From the NCBI GenBank assembly GCA_944384415.1, contig CALWTF010000011.1, forward strand, positions 1 through 58,410: a stretch of DNA of 58,410 bases, in the 5' to 3' direction. This document shows, in pieces, positions 37,000 through 52,500 of this stretch. Made by a program: the position numbers and the translations under genes. The notes below the pieces were generated by a model. It searched no databases. It was not told the DNA's origin and saw only the letters and a list, made by a program, of their open reading frames with translations. This stretch comes from an uncultured Clostridia bacterium (GTDB lineage Bacteria; Bacillota; Clostridia; Christensenellales; UBA1242). The stretch's first letter is position 1, and each line of letters opens with the position of its first letter.

Positions 37000-37470
37000 A
37001 TGAGAAAAATAATTTTAATTTGTGTTGGAACATTAAAAGAAAAATATTGGACTGATGCGTTTGAAGAATATAAGAAACGAATTAATAAATTTTTTGATTT
37101 TGAAATTATTGAAATACCAGAATATAAATTAACCGATAAACCAAACGAAAATAATATTAAAAAAGTGTTAATAAATGAAGGAATCAAAATTAAGGAAAAA
37201 ATAAAAAATGACAATATTTGTTCATTATGTATTGAAGGTAAACAATTAGACAGTATAGAGTTTGCAAAATATATTGAAAAAAATACAAATAACAATCCTT
37301 TATATTTTGTAATTGGTGGAAGTTTTGGCATTGATAATTCAATTAAAAACAAAAGCTTTAACTTAAGCTTTGGAAAAATTACCTACCCTCACCAACTTAT
37401 GAGGATATTATTTGTTGAACAGATTTATCGAGCAGGAACAATAATTAACCACATTGAATATCATAAATAA
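37000..37470 (+). CDS. rlmH: 23S rRNA pseudouridine-1915 N3-methyltransferase
   Basis: 156 residues, full length SPOUT enzyme. The knot contains FVIGGSFGID, and the C-terminus YPHQLMRILFVEQIYRAG...HIEYHK is the family signature. In E. coli it methylates pseudouridine 1915 in helix 69 of assembled ribosomes. Translated from AGAGG at the end of lepB, 1 base after its stop. Confidence 0.96.
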   Translation: MRKIILICVGTLKEKYWTDAFEEYKKRINKFFDFEIIEIPEYKLTDKPNENNIKKVLINEGIKIKEKIKNDNICSLCIEGKQLDSIEFAKYIEKNTNNNPLYFVIGGSFGIDNSIKNKSFNLSFGKITYPHQLMRILFVEQIYRAGTIINHIEYHK

Positions 37471-37503
37471 AAAGAACTATGTCATCCGACATAGTTCTTT
37501 TTT
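37468..37503. terminator. Shared terminator of lepB-rlmH and the giant lipoprotein gene
   Basis: AAAGAACTATGTC (37471-37483) and GACATAGTTCTTT (37488-37500) form a perfect 13-pair hairpin with A and T runs at both ends. It serves convergent transcripts. Confidence 0.92.
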
Positions 37504-40500
37504 AATCAACATAAGCCATTTGTATGTAGAAATTTGGAGTAACATTCTTTAAGTATGGAGAATTTCCTCCATATCCCCAAATATCTGATAACGAACTCCA
37601 TTCAGGGAAATTACCTGAAGAACTCATACCAGTTAAATAGTAACAACCATCTAATAAATTTGTAGGATAATTAGAAACCCAACCACCTTGTCGATAAATA
37701 TAAATACCAGCAAAAGAATGATTTAAACCAACACTTTGAGCACCAAATATAATATTATCACTCATAGCACCTGTTGTTATTGCTTCGTTAGAGTAGAAAT
37801 AACAATTTCTTGCTGTCACAGCAACAGTAGCATTTCCAACCAAAGCACCAACTTTAAATGTTGAAACAGAGTTTAAATCAACGGTAATATATTTTACTTT
37901 AGCATAAGAGTTTAAAATTCCCACAGTTGCAGAAGTTGTATACTGACCTACAAGACCGCCATAGTAACCAGCTTGCAAACCAGTTACATTACCTGTTGCA
38001 AAACATTCATTAATTGTTCCTTGCTCAGTAAGTTTACCAACAATTCCACCAAATGTTCCTGTAATATTTGTCCAATTTAATGAAGTAAAACATTGTTGTA
38101 TTGTTCCTGAATTTTCATTTGCAATTCCACCATAAATACTGCTTGTATTGTTAGTTGAGAATGTTAATGAAGCATTTTTATTATAAGTAGTACCAACAAC
38201 AGCACAATTTGAAATTGTTCCGCTATTTTGTATAACAATACCACCAAACAGAATTTGTTGTGTAATCCTTTCTGATGTGTAATTAGCATATTGAACAATT
38301 AAATTTTTAATTATAGCATCACCGCCCTTTGTATTACTCAAAGAGGCAAATAATCCATATCTAGTTCCCATTTGTAACGATAAAATGGATTCAACAAGAA
38401 CTTTATGTCCTGCACCATCTAAGTTATAAAACGCATTTGAAGTAGAACTACTAACCACACCAGTGATAGTCACATCACGAGTTAATACATAATATCTACT
38501 TAAAATAGTTGTGTTTTGTGAAATATTCATTAAGCCTCTACCTTCAACTATTTGATATGGATTTTCTTCTGTTCCTGACCCAGTTGATAAATCACCTTTA
38601 TATATTGATAAGTAAGGCACCCCGTAGTTTTTATTCATATCTACAGACCAATTATTATCAAAAGTCAAATTCTTTAATGCGTTAAAATTAACACTTGAAG
38701 TTAATGTAGCTGTGTTAAATAATGCTGCTGGCATTAAACTAATATCTGCACAACCATAAAGTTTTCTAAGTGTTAACAAAGCATTTGATGACCTTCCACC
38801 TAAAACTGTACCTACACGAGCAATTTGAACATATGCAACATCATCACTAACAGAAAAATTCATTACTCCAAGTAAATTGCTTACACAGTCTGAATGATCA
38901 TAACCGATTACACCGCCAATGTATGTTCCCAATTCGGAATTAGTAGGACCAAATGCATTAGTTAAATTCAATCTTCCCATAGTGTAACAATTTGTTGTAG
39001 AACCAATATTTTCTTGATGTCCAACTAATCCACCAATATATAACTTAAATGTAACAGTTTCAAATATTGTTTCATCTGAGGTTGTTGTTGTGTTTTTTAT
39101 ATTTAAGTCAACAAAAGACCAACACATATTTATTGACCCCATATTGTTACCAACTAATCCACCAACATAAATAATTGATTTATCTGTTAAACCACCATTC
39201 ATAGTTACATTTAATGTTGAAACATCATAATCTGAACTTGTTAAATTTTCTAACGATGCTAATTCAGAAATTTTTTGCGAAATGTTCGTACTTACACTAG
39301 GCAAATAACCTGCTTGACAGTTTATTAATATTCCTTTGTTAATTCCAGCAAACATACCAATATTCATTGTTTCATTTTGTGTATTAACTGTATTTTCTGT
39401 AACTACAACACTAAGTTTTGGTAAAATCACATTAATTCCTGAAACAACAATATTATCACCTATTTCGGCAAATGCACCTATACTATCACCCAATTCAGCA
39501 ACTAATGTTAAATTTTGTTCGCTATACTCAATTATAACACCATTACCAACCAATCTAGAACAATTTTGTACAATCATATTCATATCTGTTGAAAAATCTG
39601 CATCAAAATGTTCAGCATCAACAATTATAATTTTGTTTGGTAAATCACTGTTTTCAAAATATTGCTTTAATTCTGATAAACTTGAAGCATAAACAGGAAC
39701 CATATTCCCACCAACTTCAAAGTTTAAGTAAGCACCCAAGCTTGTTGGATAAGCAAACGAATAAACATTTCCAACCTGTCTTGTTGTCCACTCTGCACCT
39801 GAAAATGTGAACGAGTTTATTAAAAACATATCATCAATGTCTTCTATGCGCTCTGCTCCACTATTTGTTTCTAGAACCCCAGATAGTTCAAAGTTATAAT
39901 AACAAGCAGTCATCAAAGTTCCTTTTGCTTTGTTTCTACCAATTATAGCACTAACAGAAACTACATCTCTTGATGTATCCAATCCATATTGTGAAATTAC
40001 AGATGTTGTTAAACAACTTGATACAGGACAATATGCTTGACCAACTAAACCACCCATATCTAAATTATCTTCATCAGAAGAACTTGCAGTATATGATAAT
40101 AAACCATAACTTGCACAGTTTTGAATAACACAATAACTTCTACCTGCAATACCACCAAGCATTGAGTACATAAAACCATAAACTTCCACATTACACATTG
40201 AAATACTTTCACTTATTGTTATGTTTGTATTAGCAGAGCAATCTTGTGTTGTTGAACTTGCAAAGTTTTGAACATCTCCTACTACACCACCAACAAAAGC
40301 TTGAACAAGTTTTGATTGACCTTTTGTAAATCCACCATAAACATTTAAGTTACCAAGCACAGTATTTCCTACAATTATTGAAGTTTGAGGGATATTGTTA
40401 CCAGAACCACTAACAACAGTTTTTGTTAAACCAATTAAACCACCAGCGAATACATCACAAGCAATTAAATTATTAACACTTGAACCAACCGAAATTTTGG

Positions 40501-43500
40501 TGTCAACTACATTCCACATAATTCTAGCATTAGCGTTTAATGTAGATGTGCCATAAATAATATCCATAGTAACTTTACCAGCAAGGCCACCTACATAAAC
40601 TGTTGAATCTGAAGCAAAAATTTTCCACTCATTTTCGCCTAAAACATTATTATATCTTAATGTTACATAATTATCATCACCAATTATACCACCAATGTAT
40701 AAATTGCCTTGAACCGTAGTTTTTAATATAACTAACTTCATTGTAACATTACAATTAGTTATTTCACCTGCTCCAGAATTTGATGATGCACCAACTAAAC
40801 CACCTATATAAACATTTGATGACTGAGTTGTAGATATATCAAAATCTACATTTACAACAGAATACATTAAATTAAGAGTACCTTGATTACTACCTATTAA
40901 ACCACCAAAGTATAAAGAAGGTGCAACAGAATAATTAGAAACTGTTACTATGTTAAATTTTATTGAGCCAAAATCGGAAATTTCCATATTAGTTTTTCCA
41001 TTTGCTAAACCAACTACACCACCGAAACTTGTTTGAGTACTAGCACCATCACTGCGTACAATATAGTTTGTGTTTTTAATTGTAAGCCCACCAATAATGC
41101 TTAAATTTGAATATGTACAATTATCTGAATATCCAACAAAAGCACTAACAGATGTTTTTTCATTAACACTAATTTCTTTATTATCACCATTTATTGATAT
41201 TTTTATATTTTCAAAAGTAGAGTAGTTTCTTGCTTCACAAGCAATCAAACCAAAATAACTTGAAACATTATTTTCATAAGATGTTATATTTTCAGGGAAA
41301 ACAAAATTAATATTAGAGATTGAGAATGCAGACACAATTCCGAAAACTGATTCAAAAGTTGCAAGTTGTTCAGCACTAAAACCTGTAAATGTTATTGTTG
41401 CCGCATTACCATCACCAACATAACCACGAAGTTGACCACTTATTGCCGTTTTTTCAGTTAATGCTTTTCTATCTCCCCAATCTGAACCTTTTATAGTTAT
41501 ATCGCTTATTAACAGATATTTACCACCTAATCCACCAACCATATATTCCAAAAATTCTTCAACAGTTGAAATTTTAACTTGACTAACAATTTTACCTAAA
41601 GCTATAGTTGGGAATATGTTTGATGAAAGTTCAGTGTCAAGATTCCAAACATTACTTGTTAAATTACTAAACGCCATTTGATAAACCGCAGGGTCATAAA
41701 CAACATCTTTTATTGTTGTTGAATTACCTATTACTGTTTCATAACCTTTTTCATTTTCCTTTCCAACCATTGAAATAGTTATTAAAGGATTTGTTATAAC
41801 AGTGTCTACTACCACAGCGCAACTTTCAGCCGATGGATAAAGACCAGATTGAACATCTTTCAAAAACAATGTTGAACGAGTTTCAACCGATGTTTCTTTA
41901 TCGTAAGAAGTTCCTCGGTAAGTTTTATATAAAACAGCACCAGCAATGGTTCCATAGTTATATCCACCAGCAAGTTTTGTTTCTAATGAACTTAATTGAT
42001 TGTTTAACAAAGTTAAACTTGCTTTGTCTGATTGTGTTCCAAATGGGTCAGTCATTGCACCAACAAAACCACCTGCAGCTTTATCGCTAAACATTAATTT
42101 ACCTGAAACAGAAGTAGCAGTACCACCAGCATATACAGCCCCAGTAGACCAACATTCATCAATATAACCAGAAATTTTTACAATGTCGTTTCCACTTTCA
42201 TCTTTTTCAAAATAAACATTACCATCTTCAGTATCAACATCACTACCAGTTAAATTGTAAATATTTGTAATATTAAATAAATCACGAACATTAATTTTAT
42301 CACTAGACATAGCCTGACTTGCTATAATTTCACTTGGTTTTTCTAATCTTGAATTATCTACAGCCAAACCTATAATACCACCAGCAACTTGTGCTTCATC
42401 ATTAATGACAGCTACACGACTGTACGAAGTTTCAATAACCCCGTATTTCAAACTATAAATTGTACCGTTTTCATTTACCACAACAGTTGAACCACGATTT
42501 AAACCAACCAATCCTCCAATTGCATTTGATTCACCTTTAAATAAATTAGTGTAACCTACATACTTAGTTGCATCAAGGTCAATATGTAAGTTTTGATCAT
42601 CAGTTAATTGTGATTGTGTAGCCTTAGCTATAAATGATTGTGTAATTTTACCACGGTTTTCACCAACAAGTCCACCTACAAAGTTATTACCCCATAATTG
42701 TTGTTGATATTGATTTTCATCTGTTACTACAAATTGTATTCGCGAAACTATCACATAAGTATCAATTATACCAAAAACTCCACCAACGATATCAGCATAA
42801 ATTGTTACCTCACCACTTGTTGAACAATTTACAATAGTAGCATCAGCGCTTGGGTCAACACGAGTAATAATTCCAGCAACTCCACCTGCATATGAATAAT
42901 TATAAGATTTAACATAAGAAGCATTGTTGTTTACCACTTGAGTTTCTAAATAGTGATAACGATATCCATAACCATAAGCTGACTGACTAGTAGAATAATC
43001 CACATAAACAGAAACTGAACTAGAAACATTTTCAATTTGACTGTCACCATAAATTAATCCAGCTAATCCACCAGCAACATTTCTTCCAGTAACTTTTGCA
43101 TTAGAGTTATTATAAGATTTTATAGTTATATTTTCAATTAAAGAATCACCAATTTGCCCCGCTAAACCACCAACATATGTAGCTGTTGAGCTTGAAAATT
43201 CACTTTGAATTTCTAATATCAAATTCGAAACAATACCACCAGAAATACTTTTAAATAATCCCAATGAGGTTAAAGTTGTACTATCATCAGAACCTAATGA
43301 ACGACTATAATTTTTAAAACTCATTCCGTTTCCGTGAATAATTCCTGACATTGTTAATTTATCTGAAGTTGATGGAGCTACACCATTAAAATCTAAATCA
43401 GCTATTATTCTTACATGATTATCTGTTGTTTGACCAAAGACAGTTCCTGAAAATAAATTATTAAAATCACTAACTGAAGCAATTAAATAAGGATTTGTTG

Positions 43501-46500
43501 ATGAACCAATACTATACCCCACTTGATAAACATAGTTTAAATCACGATAACTAGTTGCAATATTATTTGCATCAACAAGTTGAGGACCTTTTTTCAATGA
43601 ACTTGTGCTTGGCATTACCCAAGTTGCCATTTTTGCTGCTTCATCATCTGGATTGGTTGTAAATACAAATCCAGCAAAATATGTTCCATTAGGGTCATTC
43701 CATTCAGATGTTTCTTCATCATTTTCAACTTTATCAGAAAGACCCAATGCTGGTTCATCATTATGTACTACATAATTAGAGTTTATTAAATAGTAGCAAT
43801 TTTCTATTAATCCGCTGTTTAACACTTGTTCTTCATCATCAATACCAGTAAACGGACCTACATTTGAACTAAAGTTTTCAACATCACTCATAGAATAACT
43901 ATATTTAATCACACTTTTTTCAGTTGAATTATTATAAACAAAACCACCTGCTGCTCTTTGAGTTTTAATTATAATATTTGAATAACTGTTTTCAATACTT
44001 CCTCTGTTTACATTTACAAAACCACCAACTGTACCGTGTGAATAAATAACTCCTAAAGTTACTTTTCCACCAGAATCAGTCGTAATTGAATTTTGCATAC
44101 CCTCAACATAGCTTGTTGTTATTCTACCATTTGTATCATTTATAGCAACCAAACCACCTGTTGAATTATAAACGGTTGCATCAGAACTTGATTCTACACC
44201 TGATGTTGTTGTATTAACCAAATAGCCATTTGCAAAATATGAAGATGAAATAACCCCGCTGTTGTAACCAGCAATTCCACCCAAATTACCAGCACTAAAA
44301 ATATTAATACCTTGAGTACTTGTTACACCAGCACTAACACCAAGAACTTCTTGTCCACTTACTCTTCCAACCCGTGAGTTTGTTATATATCCACCATCAT
44401 TCATTCCAACAATACCACCAGTATATACTAATACATCAGCTCCACCCACAGTACGACTGGTTGAAATAAAAGTACTTGCAATTGTTGGTTTAATGCTTGA
44501 ATTACTGTTTCTTATTAAAGATTTTAATTCAAGAAATTGTTTTTCAGCAGTTGAATTAATTTCTTGAGCATTTAAGCTTGCATAATATAACCACTTTCTT
44601 GAATTATCCCCTGTCGTAGTTTCATCATACCATTCGTTATTTAATGTAGTAACAATATCACAGTTAGTAATGCTTCCACCTTCATTTTTACCAGCAATAT
44701 AACCAAAATTTACTTGCGGTACATTTTGTGCATTAATATAAATGGTTTTTGAAACATCTACAATTAAATTTTTAATAACCGTACCAGATGAAATTGTGGT
44801 AAAAAGTCCAAGATTTAATTCGCTAGTTGAAGCACCAGAACTAGTAGTTGTTGAAACATTTATACCATTTAAATAAATAATATGACCATTGCCATCAAGT
44901 GTTGAAATTGCAACATTAAGAGGTGTCCAATTTGTAAGTGTTATATCTGACATTAAATAATAGTTTCCACCTTCAACAACATTTTTTAATCCTGCCTCAT
45001 CATATATAGGTGTTGGTTTATCTGCTGTGCTTGTATTTTTAAACACTACATTAAATTGTGTTGAAATTTCACGCAAACCTATTCCACCAACTATTGATGA
45101 TTCATCATCAGTTGCATTAATAAAATTAAACTTATATACATTATTTTCAAATGTATAATAAACCTTTAATCCTGCTTGTAAAGTTGTTGACAATAAAGTT
45201 TTACCAACTAATGCATAACCAGAACTTTCATTGTATGATACATTGAAGTTATTACAAGTATTATTAACAGAACTAATTGCACGATAGATAGAACCGTCAA
45301 GGTAGTACCAAACACCGCCATAACCATCACCCAGCGTATTAACTGATTGTAATTGAGTTCTCACTGCATTTCTAATATTTGAGAATGACGAAGCAATATT
45401 TCCAGTGTTTTCCTCTTCTTCCTCAACAACTTTAACTGTAAACTCAGTAAAACCTGCTTGGTTATATTCATTGTTTTCTGTTTGATATAAAATGTAAGTT
45501 ACATAATACTCGTTCCCACTTGCTTGATTAAAATACCCCGCTTTAAAAATTATTTTATCAGCAGTTGATGTAATTAATCTGTCATAAGAAGGAACAGCAT
45601 CTTCACCATATGCAGGGCTTGTTAAACCACAGTTTGAGTAAAGCACCGTAGAACAAAATTGATTAAATTTTCCTAAATCAACACCACTATATATAAATGT
45701 GTATCCCATTTCATCAGCAAGTTTAGTACCTGAATAAAATTGACCTGGAACTATTGAACGAGATAATTGACTTAATCCAACCGAATTCCAATCAGCATCA
45801 GCAAATGCCTTTAAACTTTCATCAACACTTGTTCCCACATACTTTTTATATGTTTCATTTGTTGAACTTTGTATATTAAAATACATTTCTAATGCTTGTG
45901 CATTTTCCATACTAGGATTTAATAAGCCATTAGAAACACCTGTTACACCTAAACTATCTACAATAAAATCAACTATATATAATTTTAATACATTAACAGT
46001 TGTTTCGGTACCTCCAGTGCTAGTAACAGAGGTTACCGTTGCAGTGATTTCTAATCCATTTTCACTGCATTCAGCTTCAGGACCTACATATAAAATAAAT
46101 TCTTGACTTATACTTTTTCCATTTTCTTGTTCACTTGCAGATGTTGGAACAAAATGATATCCGTTAACATAATTTTCACCTAAATCTAAAACAATTGCTT
46201 TTTTACCTGTTGTGTTACTTGCGGCAACAGAAATTTCAATTGTAGTATTAGTAACTGAACCATTCATTTGAATTGATACCGCTGTACCACGAGCAACAAG
46301 ATTATCATCGTAATTTGATTTAAGAGATAAATTTACATATGGAACATATCTAGCAGTTAAAACTTTAACTTCTGTTCTTTCTGCAACAACTGAACCATCT
46401 TTCCAAGCTTTTATAGTTAAAACATATTCTGTTCCCTTCTTTACACCAGAAGCTAAGGTTGTAAGGAAATAGAAGGAACCATCAAAACTAGAAGTTTTTA

Positions 46501-49500
46501 CACCTTTTATAGTGTTGTCATCTATATAATCTGAACTTGGAACCAATGGCACAAAATTAGCACCATCTTTCTCAACTTGCACAAATGTTATAAGGTCATT
46601 TTCATTGTATGAACTTGAAACTGTAAGATAATCAAAATCAGCATATGTATTATAAATATTTACAACCAATAAACCAGTTTTACCCGAAGATATTTCTTCT
46701 GAATCAGCTTTTCCTGCTGCTACATCAGTTGGTTCAAGATAATGCAATACTTCAATAGAGCTTATTTTAGTTGGTAAAATTTCAACTAATATTTCAAGTT
46801 TTTTAACTTCTTCTTCTAAATCGTTATAAATAACAAATGTATATTTTAAAAGCACAGGAGAAGTTATATATTTTTCGTATAAATTAATATTAAACTCGGC
46901 AAAAACATATTGACCAAAGAACTCAATAAATTTATTTTTTGTTAAGGTTATCTCATCTACTAAAGATGTTATATCAGCACCTGTTAACTCCCCTAATCCA
47001 GAAGTTAGATATGGGCTATTGCTAACTTGAACTTCATTTTTTATGTTATTAGTTACAATTACATCATCAATCTCTAATTTTACAGAAACATAATCGTTAA
47101 TGTTATCAAGTAAAACATCAGTTGCATCTGTATATATTGTTAATGTAACTGGTTGATTTTCACTTGTTTCAATGCTTGCAGATGTAGGATAAATGTTAGC
47201 ATCAGATACGCCTTTATATATTCTTATTTCCCAATCTGTTGAAAGTTCAAAAGCTTTACCAAATAATAATTCGGTAGTTGCATTATCAAATCTTAAAGTT
47301 CTTTTATCTGTCAGCTCGTTGTTTTCATCAAAGAATACTAAATCCATTTCTAAAATTGATGAAATACTTAAAAATAAATCTTGTAAATCTGTTGTTCCTA
47401 ATAAACCTTCTAGTAAATGCATTGTTTCATTAGATATAGGAATTCTTACATAATAGCTTCCATCAAATTCCCACATATAATTAACAAACTGAGCAAACTC
47501 ATTTACACTTATATCAGGATTAACAGAAAGTTCATTATCATCTATTTTGTAGAAAATATATAATTCATCACTAAAATTAACATTTTTGTCCAAATGTGGA
47601 ACTAAAACATCTGCACCATTAACTTGAATAAATAACAGGTGGTCATCATCACCAGATACCCAATCACTTTTATGCATTTCAAAACTAGAAAAACCAGCTA
47701 TTACACAAATTTGGAAAGTAATATAAACATTTCGCACATCTTGAGCCGACATTACAGTTATTGTAACAGTTCCAGTTTTATTAAATGTTAATCTTGCAGA
47801 ACCATATGTAGTTGCAACACCTGGATTAACCACGCTTACAACACTTGTATCTGAACTTGTTATATAAAATTTAGCCGAATATAAACCAGCTTTTGGCTCT
47901 GTTGCAATTTTCATTATATCAGATAACAAATATGTATAATCAGCACGCATATTATTTAATGTTGCAACAACTTTTCCTTCATCAAATTTGAAGAATACAG
48001 GAAGAATATCTTTTTCATTGTTATATAAATTAGGTGCGTGGCTAGCTGTTATATTTGTTACTTCTACACTGGCCATAATTGTTGATAGGTTAGCATCAAA
48101 CAACAATGGCAAGCCAGCATTTAAATCAGTTCTTGCAGAATAATCAACCCAAACACAGTTAGACAAACCAAAATCCCATTCATATGCTTCATCACCAATT
48201 CCATAAACACCAGTAGAACCGTTTATATAATGTGTGCCCAATTCATCAGTTAATATATAACCTTGCATTTCATTTAACTTAAAACTTGTTGCCCCCATAG
48301 ATTTATTACCAGTTATATTCGAAACATAATAACAATTTTCAAACTCTATGTTAGAAGCAGCATCACCTTGTGGATAATTTGCAAAATTATAAATATTGTT
48401 ATATTCAACAATTTCATAACCAGTTTCTGAATCAATTGTTTCTACTTTATTATATAAAATTCCAACACTTTCATCTTCTGAACCAAATAATCCTGTAACA
48501 GCATAACATCTTTGAATAAATGAAGATGGCATACTAGCTGAAACTTTACCTATAAATTCTCCAAGATAAGTTTCAACCGAACCCATACAAATAATATCCG
48601 TTATTGCATAACAATCGTTTATGTATTCACCATTATATTGTGAAACACCTATAAATCCACCAGCAGAACCTTGTTGTAAACTTATGCTAACATTTGAATA
48701 ACTGTACATTATTGCAGTTTGTGTAAGATAACCAATAAATCCACCCACAACACTATCAGCATTTGCATTATTAACAACAATATCTCCGCGATATTCAGAA
48801 GATTTCATTGTTTGACCATTTTCACCGACAAAGTTTAGTGGAACATAAGAAGCAACATAACAATACTCAATTTTTCCACCCATTGTACTTTGACCAATAA
48901 AACCACCAACATTAGTTAAACCACGAATAGAAGTGTTAGAATAATCATTTTCTGCAACTAATACTTCATAAGCTTCATATTTAACTTGTTTAAAACTTCC
49001 ACCTTGGTTATATCCAGTTATGCCACCAACATTTGATGCACCATAAACTTTTACATTTGATGAACAATTATAAACATAACTTCCACCATTTTCTGTATTA
49101 AATATACCACCATATGTTGAACCAATTAATCCAGCAACATTATTAAAGTTTTCAGCAATGATATTACCTGCAACATCATAATATTGTACTTCAGCCTTTT
49201 TGCTGTTATCTTCTTCACCTGAAACACCTATTAAACCACCAATACCTGTTGCAATACTTGAGTTCTTATCTGGAGTTCCATTTATTACAGCATTTAAAGT
49301 AAGTGAAGTTTTTAAAATAATTTCTATTTCAACCATTTCACCTGTTGAAACATCTAATTCACTATCATAAGTTAAAATGCTACCGTTAACTTCACCTAAA
49401 TTATATCCAATTAAACCACCAAGAAGTAAAACATCATTATTGATTGTACAATCAAAATTTATTGAAATAGCTGTTGTTCTTACCAAAGAACCTTCATTAT

Positions 49501-52500
49501 ATCCAGTAATTCCACCAATAAAGTTGACTTGTGAGTCAATGTTTGTACCTCTACCTAAAACGAAAAATTTATCAGTTATACTAACATTTACATCAGTTAT
49601 TGAACCGGTATTGTAACCAACAACAGCTCCCGCATAAATTGTTTCAATTTGTTTAGTAGCAGAAACACTTGGAACACTCGACATATCAATAACAATTTGC
49701 GAATAAACAATTTCTATATTAGAAATGCTTCCTGAATTTTTAGTAAACAAACCAAAATAATTTAAAGAATTAACAGCATTTGCTTCAACCCCGCCCTCAC
49801 TTCGGACATCTGACCAAATACTTCCATTATATTTAGAAGTATCAATTTTTAAGCCAGTTAATTTAAATGTTGTTTGTGTTTCTCCAAATTTAAAACTTGT
49901 TATTGAACCACTAAAACCTTCTATACCACCAAGTGGTGTCCAGTTTTCAATAGATGAAAAATCTAAATCTCTTTTTATTTGATAATGTTTATCCAGTCCT
50001 TTAACTTCAATATCACAAAAATCTTTTACATCTAAAATTTGATATGGTGCCTCAGCAGAACCGTTTGCTACCATCACCCATAAATCATAGTAAACTTCAG
50101 GGTCAGTAGCAGCAATAACCCATTCATTTTCTTCATTTATTAATTCACTATCAGACGGTTTAATTTGATTGAGTAAACTACTTGGTATTATTCTAACAAC
50201 AGTATAGCCCATCTTGCCAACCACTGGTACTATCCTTGTAATACCATCAACAACTTGAATTGAAACAATTTGTTCACTTTCAGGTAAAATATCGCCAATT
50301 ACAATTTCTCCATCTTTCAATTCAGCATCAAAAATAACAAAAGAAATTTCGTGACTTAATGCTTCAAATGGTGATGTGCTTACAAAAAGTTCCCAATAAG
50401 CGTTTGAAACATTTTGACTTCCAGAACTTTCCAAGTAAACACCATCAGTATCATTATAATTTAATACACCAATATTTTTTAAATGTTGAGGTTTTTTTAT
50501 TTTAACAGTACAAGTAATACTGTGTTGTACACCATATTCTAAAATCCAACCTATAATATTAACTTCATATTCATCACCATCAAAATCTCGTGGTAAATGT
50601 CCCGTAACTGTTACACTGTTCCCATTGTTTTCAATATCAACATAAATTGAATCTTCTTCATATGCCAAAGCCCATTCAAAAGTTTTATAAGTAGCATTAC
50701 TTGGTGATACAACAGCACGAACATTACTACTTGCTCTTCCAAGAGCTTGATCCGTAGGGCTTAAACTGTTATAATCCCAAACCTCAACATAAGTTCTGGT
50801 TGAACCACCTAACCAATTTACTGAAGTAATAGGACGATAAACTGTTAATACAAATTGTCGAATACTGGTTTTTTCGGCCCAACGATAAAGTCCATCAATA
50901 CCTAATTCTTTAACTTGATATACATATGTTACAGTAATAGTAACATCTCCAGCCGTTGAAAAAGCAACAATTCTTCCGGTATTATCAATAGAAGCCGTAC
51001 TTGGGCTACTAGATTCATAAGAAATTGAATCAACAGTTGCACCAGAAGGTGAAATATTAGAGTTTAATTTAAAAATTGCTCCTGATTTAACAGCAACTTC
51101 AGTTAACGGTTTTAAGTCAATTAAACCTTGGTCATCAATAACTGATTCATTACCATAAATTTGTTGTGTAATTTTTGGAACATCTTGATTTGTCGGTACA
51201 GACAATGAAACACTTTCTAAAGGAATTATAACTTTAAAGCTAGCGGTAGCAGAATTACCTGTTCCTTTTGCTGATATCGTTAATGTTGTTTCACCAGCTT
51301 TTAAAGCTTTTACAGTAAAAATTCTTTGTTCATCATTTAGTAAAACAAAACTTACAATATTTGGTGTTGAAAATGAATAATTAAATCTATCACTAGCACC
51401 ATTTGCACTAAAACTAAAACTTATTTCGTCACCAATACACATTTTAGGCTCATAGTCACCAATAGTAATATCACCAACGGCAACCATTGTATTACATTTA
51501 ATATATGTAACAACTTCTTGCAACCTTGTATCGTGTGAATTTGCAACAACTGCTAAAATAAAGTTAGATGTAATAAAACCTTGATTAATATAACTTATAA
51601 AAATTTTCCCATCTGAAATTTGTTCACCAAAAGCAACTTGAACACCTTCAGTATTACCAGCACTTGACACTTTAATAATAATATCATCTCGTTCTTGGGT
51701 TGTCGCATCTACACCATCAACACTTACAAGCCTTAACACATAATTTTTATTTTCAACTTGCAATGGTTCAATACTAACATCAACCTCGGTTCCCAATATA
51801 GGTTTTTGATAAGCGCTGTTTTCAAAAATTTCAATTTCTAGTGTTTCGCCATTCGTTGCTGATTCAACTTCTGGTGATGACAATGTTACATCATTAACAA
51901 CACGAACACAACTAACATTAAATTCTGTTTCTTTTTCAACATAAACTTTATTTGTAACAGCATCTACAACTTGAGCTTTTAAAACCAATACTGCACTACC
52001 ACTTTCTTCAGCTGTTAATTCAAAAGTTTTTACCCCTAACAATGTTCCATCTTTTACTGAAACAATACTAGGTTCATTTTTATCATCTTTTTTAGATACA
52101 ACTTGATAAACAAAATTAGTGGCAGTATCATTTTCAACAGAAACAACAATTGTTTGAGGATTTAATTGAATATCGTTAATAGTAAAAAGAATATTGTTAA
52201 TAGGAGTTGTTAAATCATTTATAGAATATGCCTTTATGTTAGATGAATCAAAGTTACGATAAATCATAACTTTAAAAACTTTGCTAAGTTTTTCTATTTG
52301 TTGTTCATTTGCAGAAACTGGAATGTATTTAGATGTTGCTAAAACTTGCACAATACCGCCAATACTGTCAGCATCTGCAGTCATTATTCCCTCATTATTT
52401 ATACTAACACCATCAAAAACAGAATAATTACTATCAAATCGTTCATCATCTTCCGAGAGTAAAGTGAAATTCATTTCTGTTTGGTCAGTATCAGGTGAAA

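Noticed and set aside
39336-49616. Plus-strand open frames inside the giant gene (39336, 41833, 47193, 49377)
   Set aside because: They are antisense shadows of repetitive coding sequence without ribosome binding sites.
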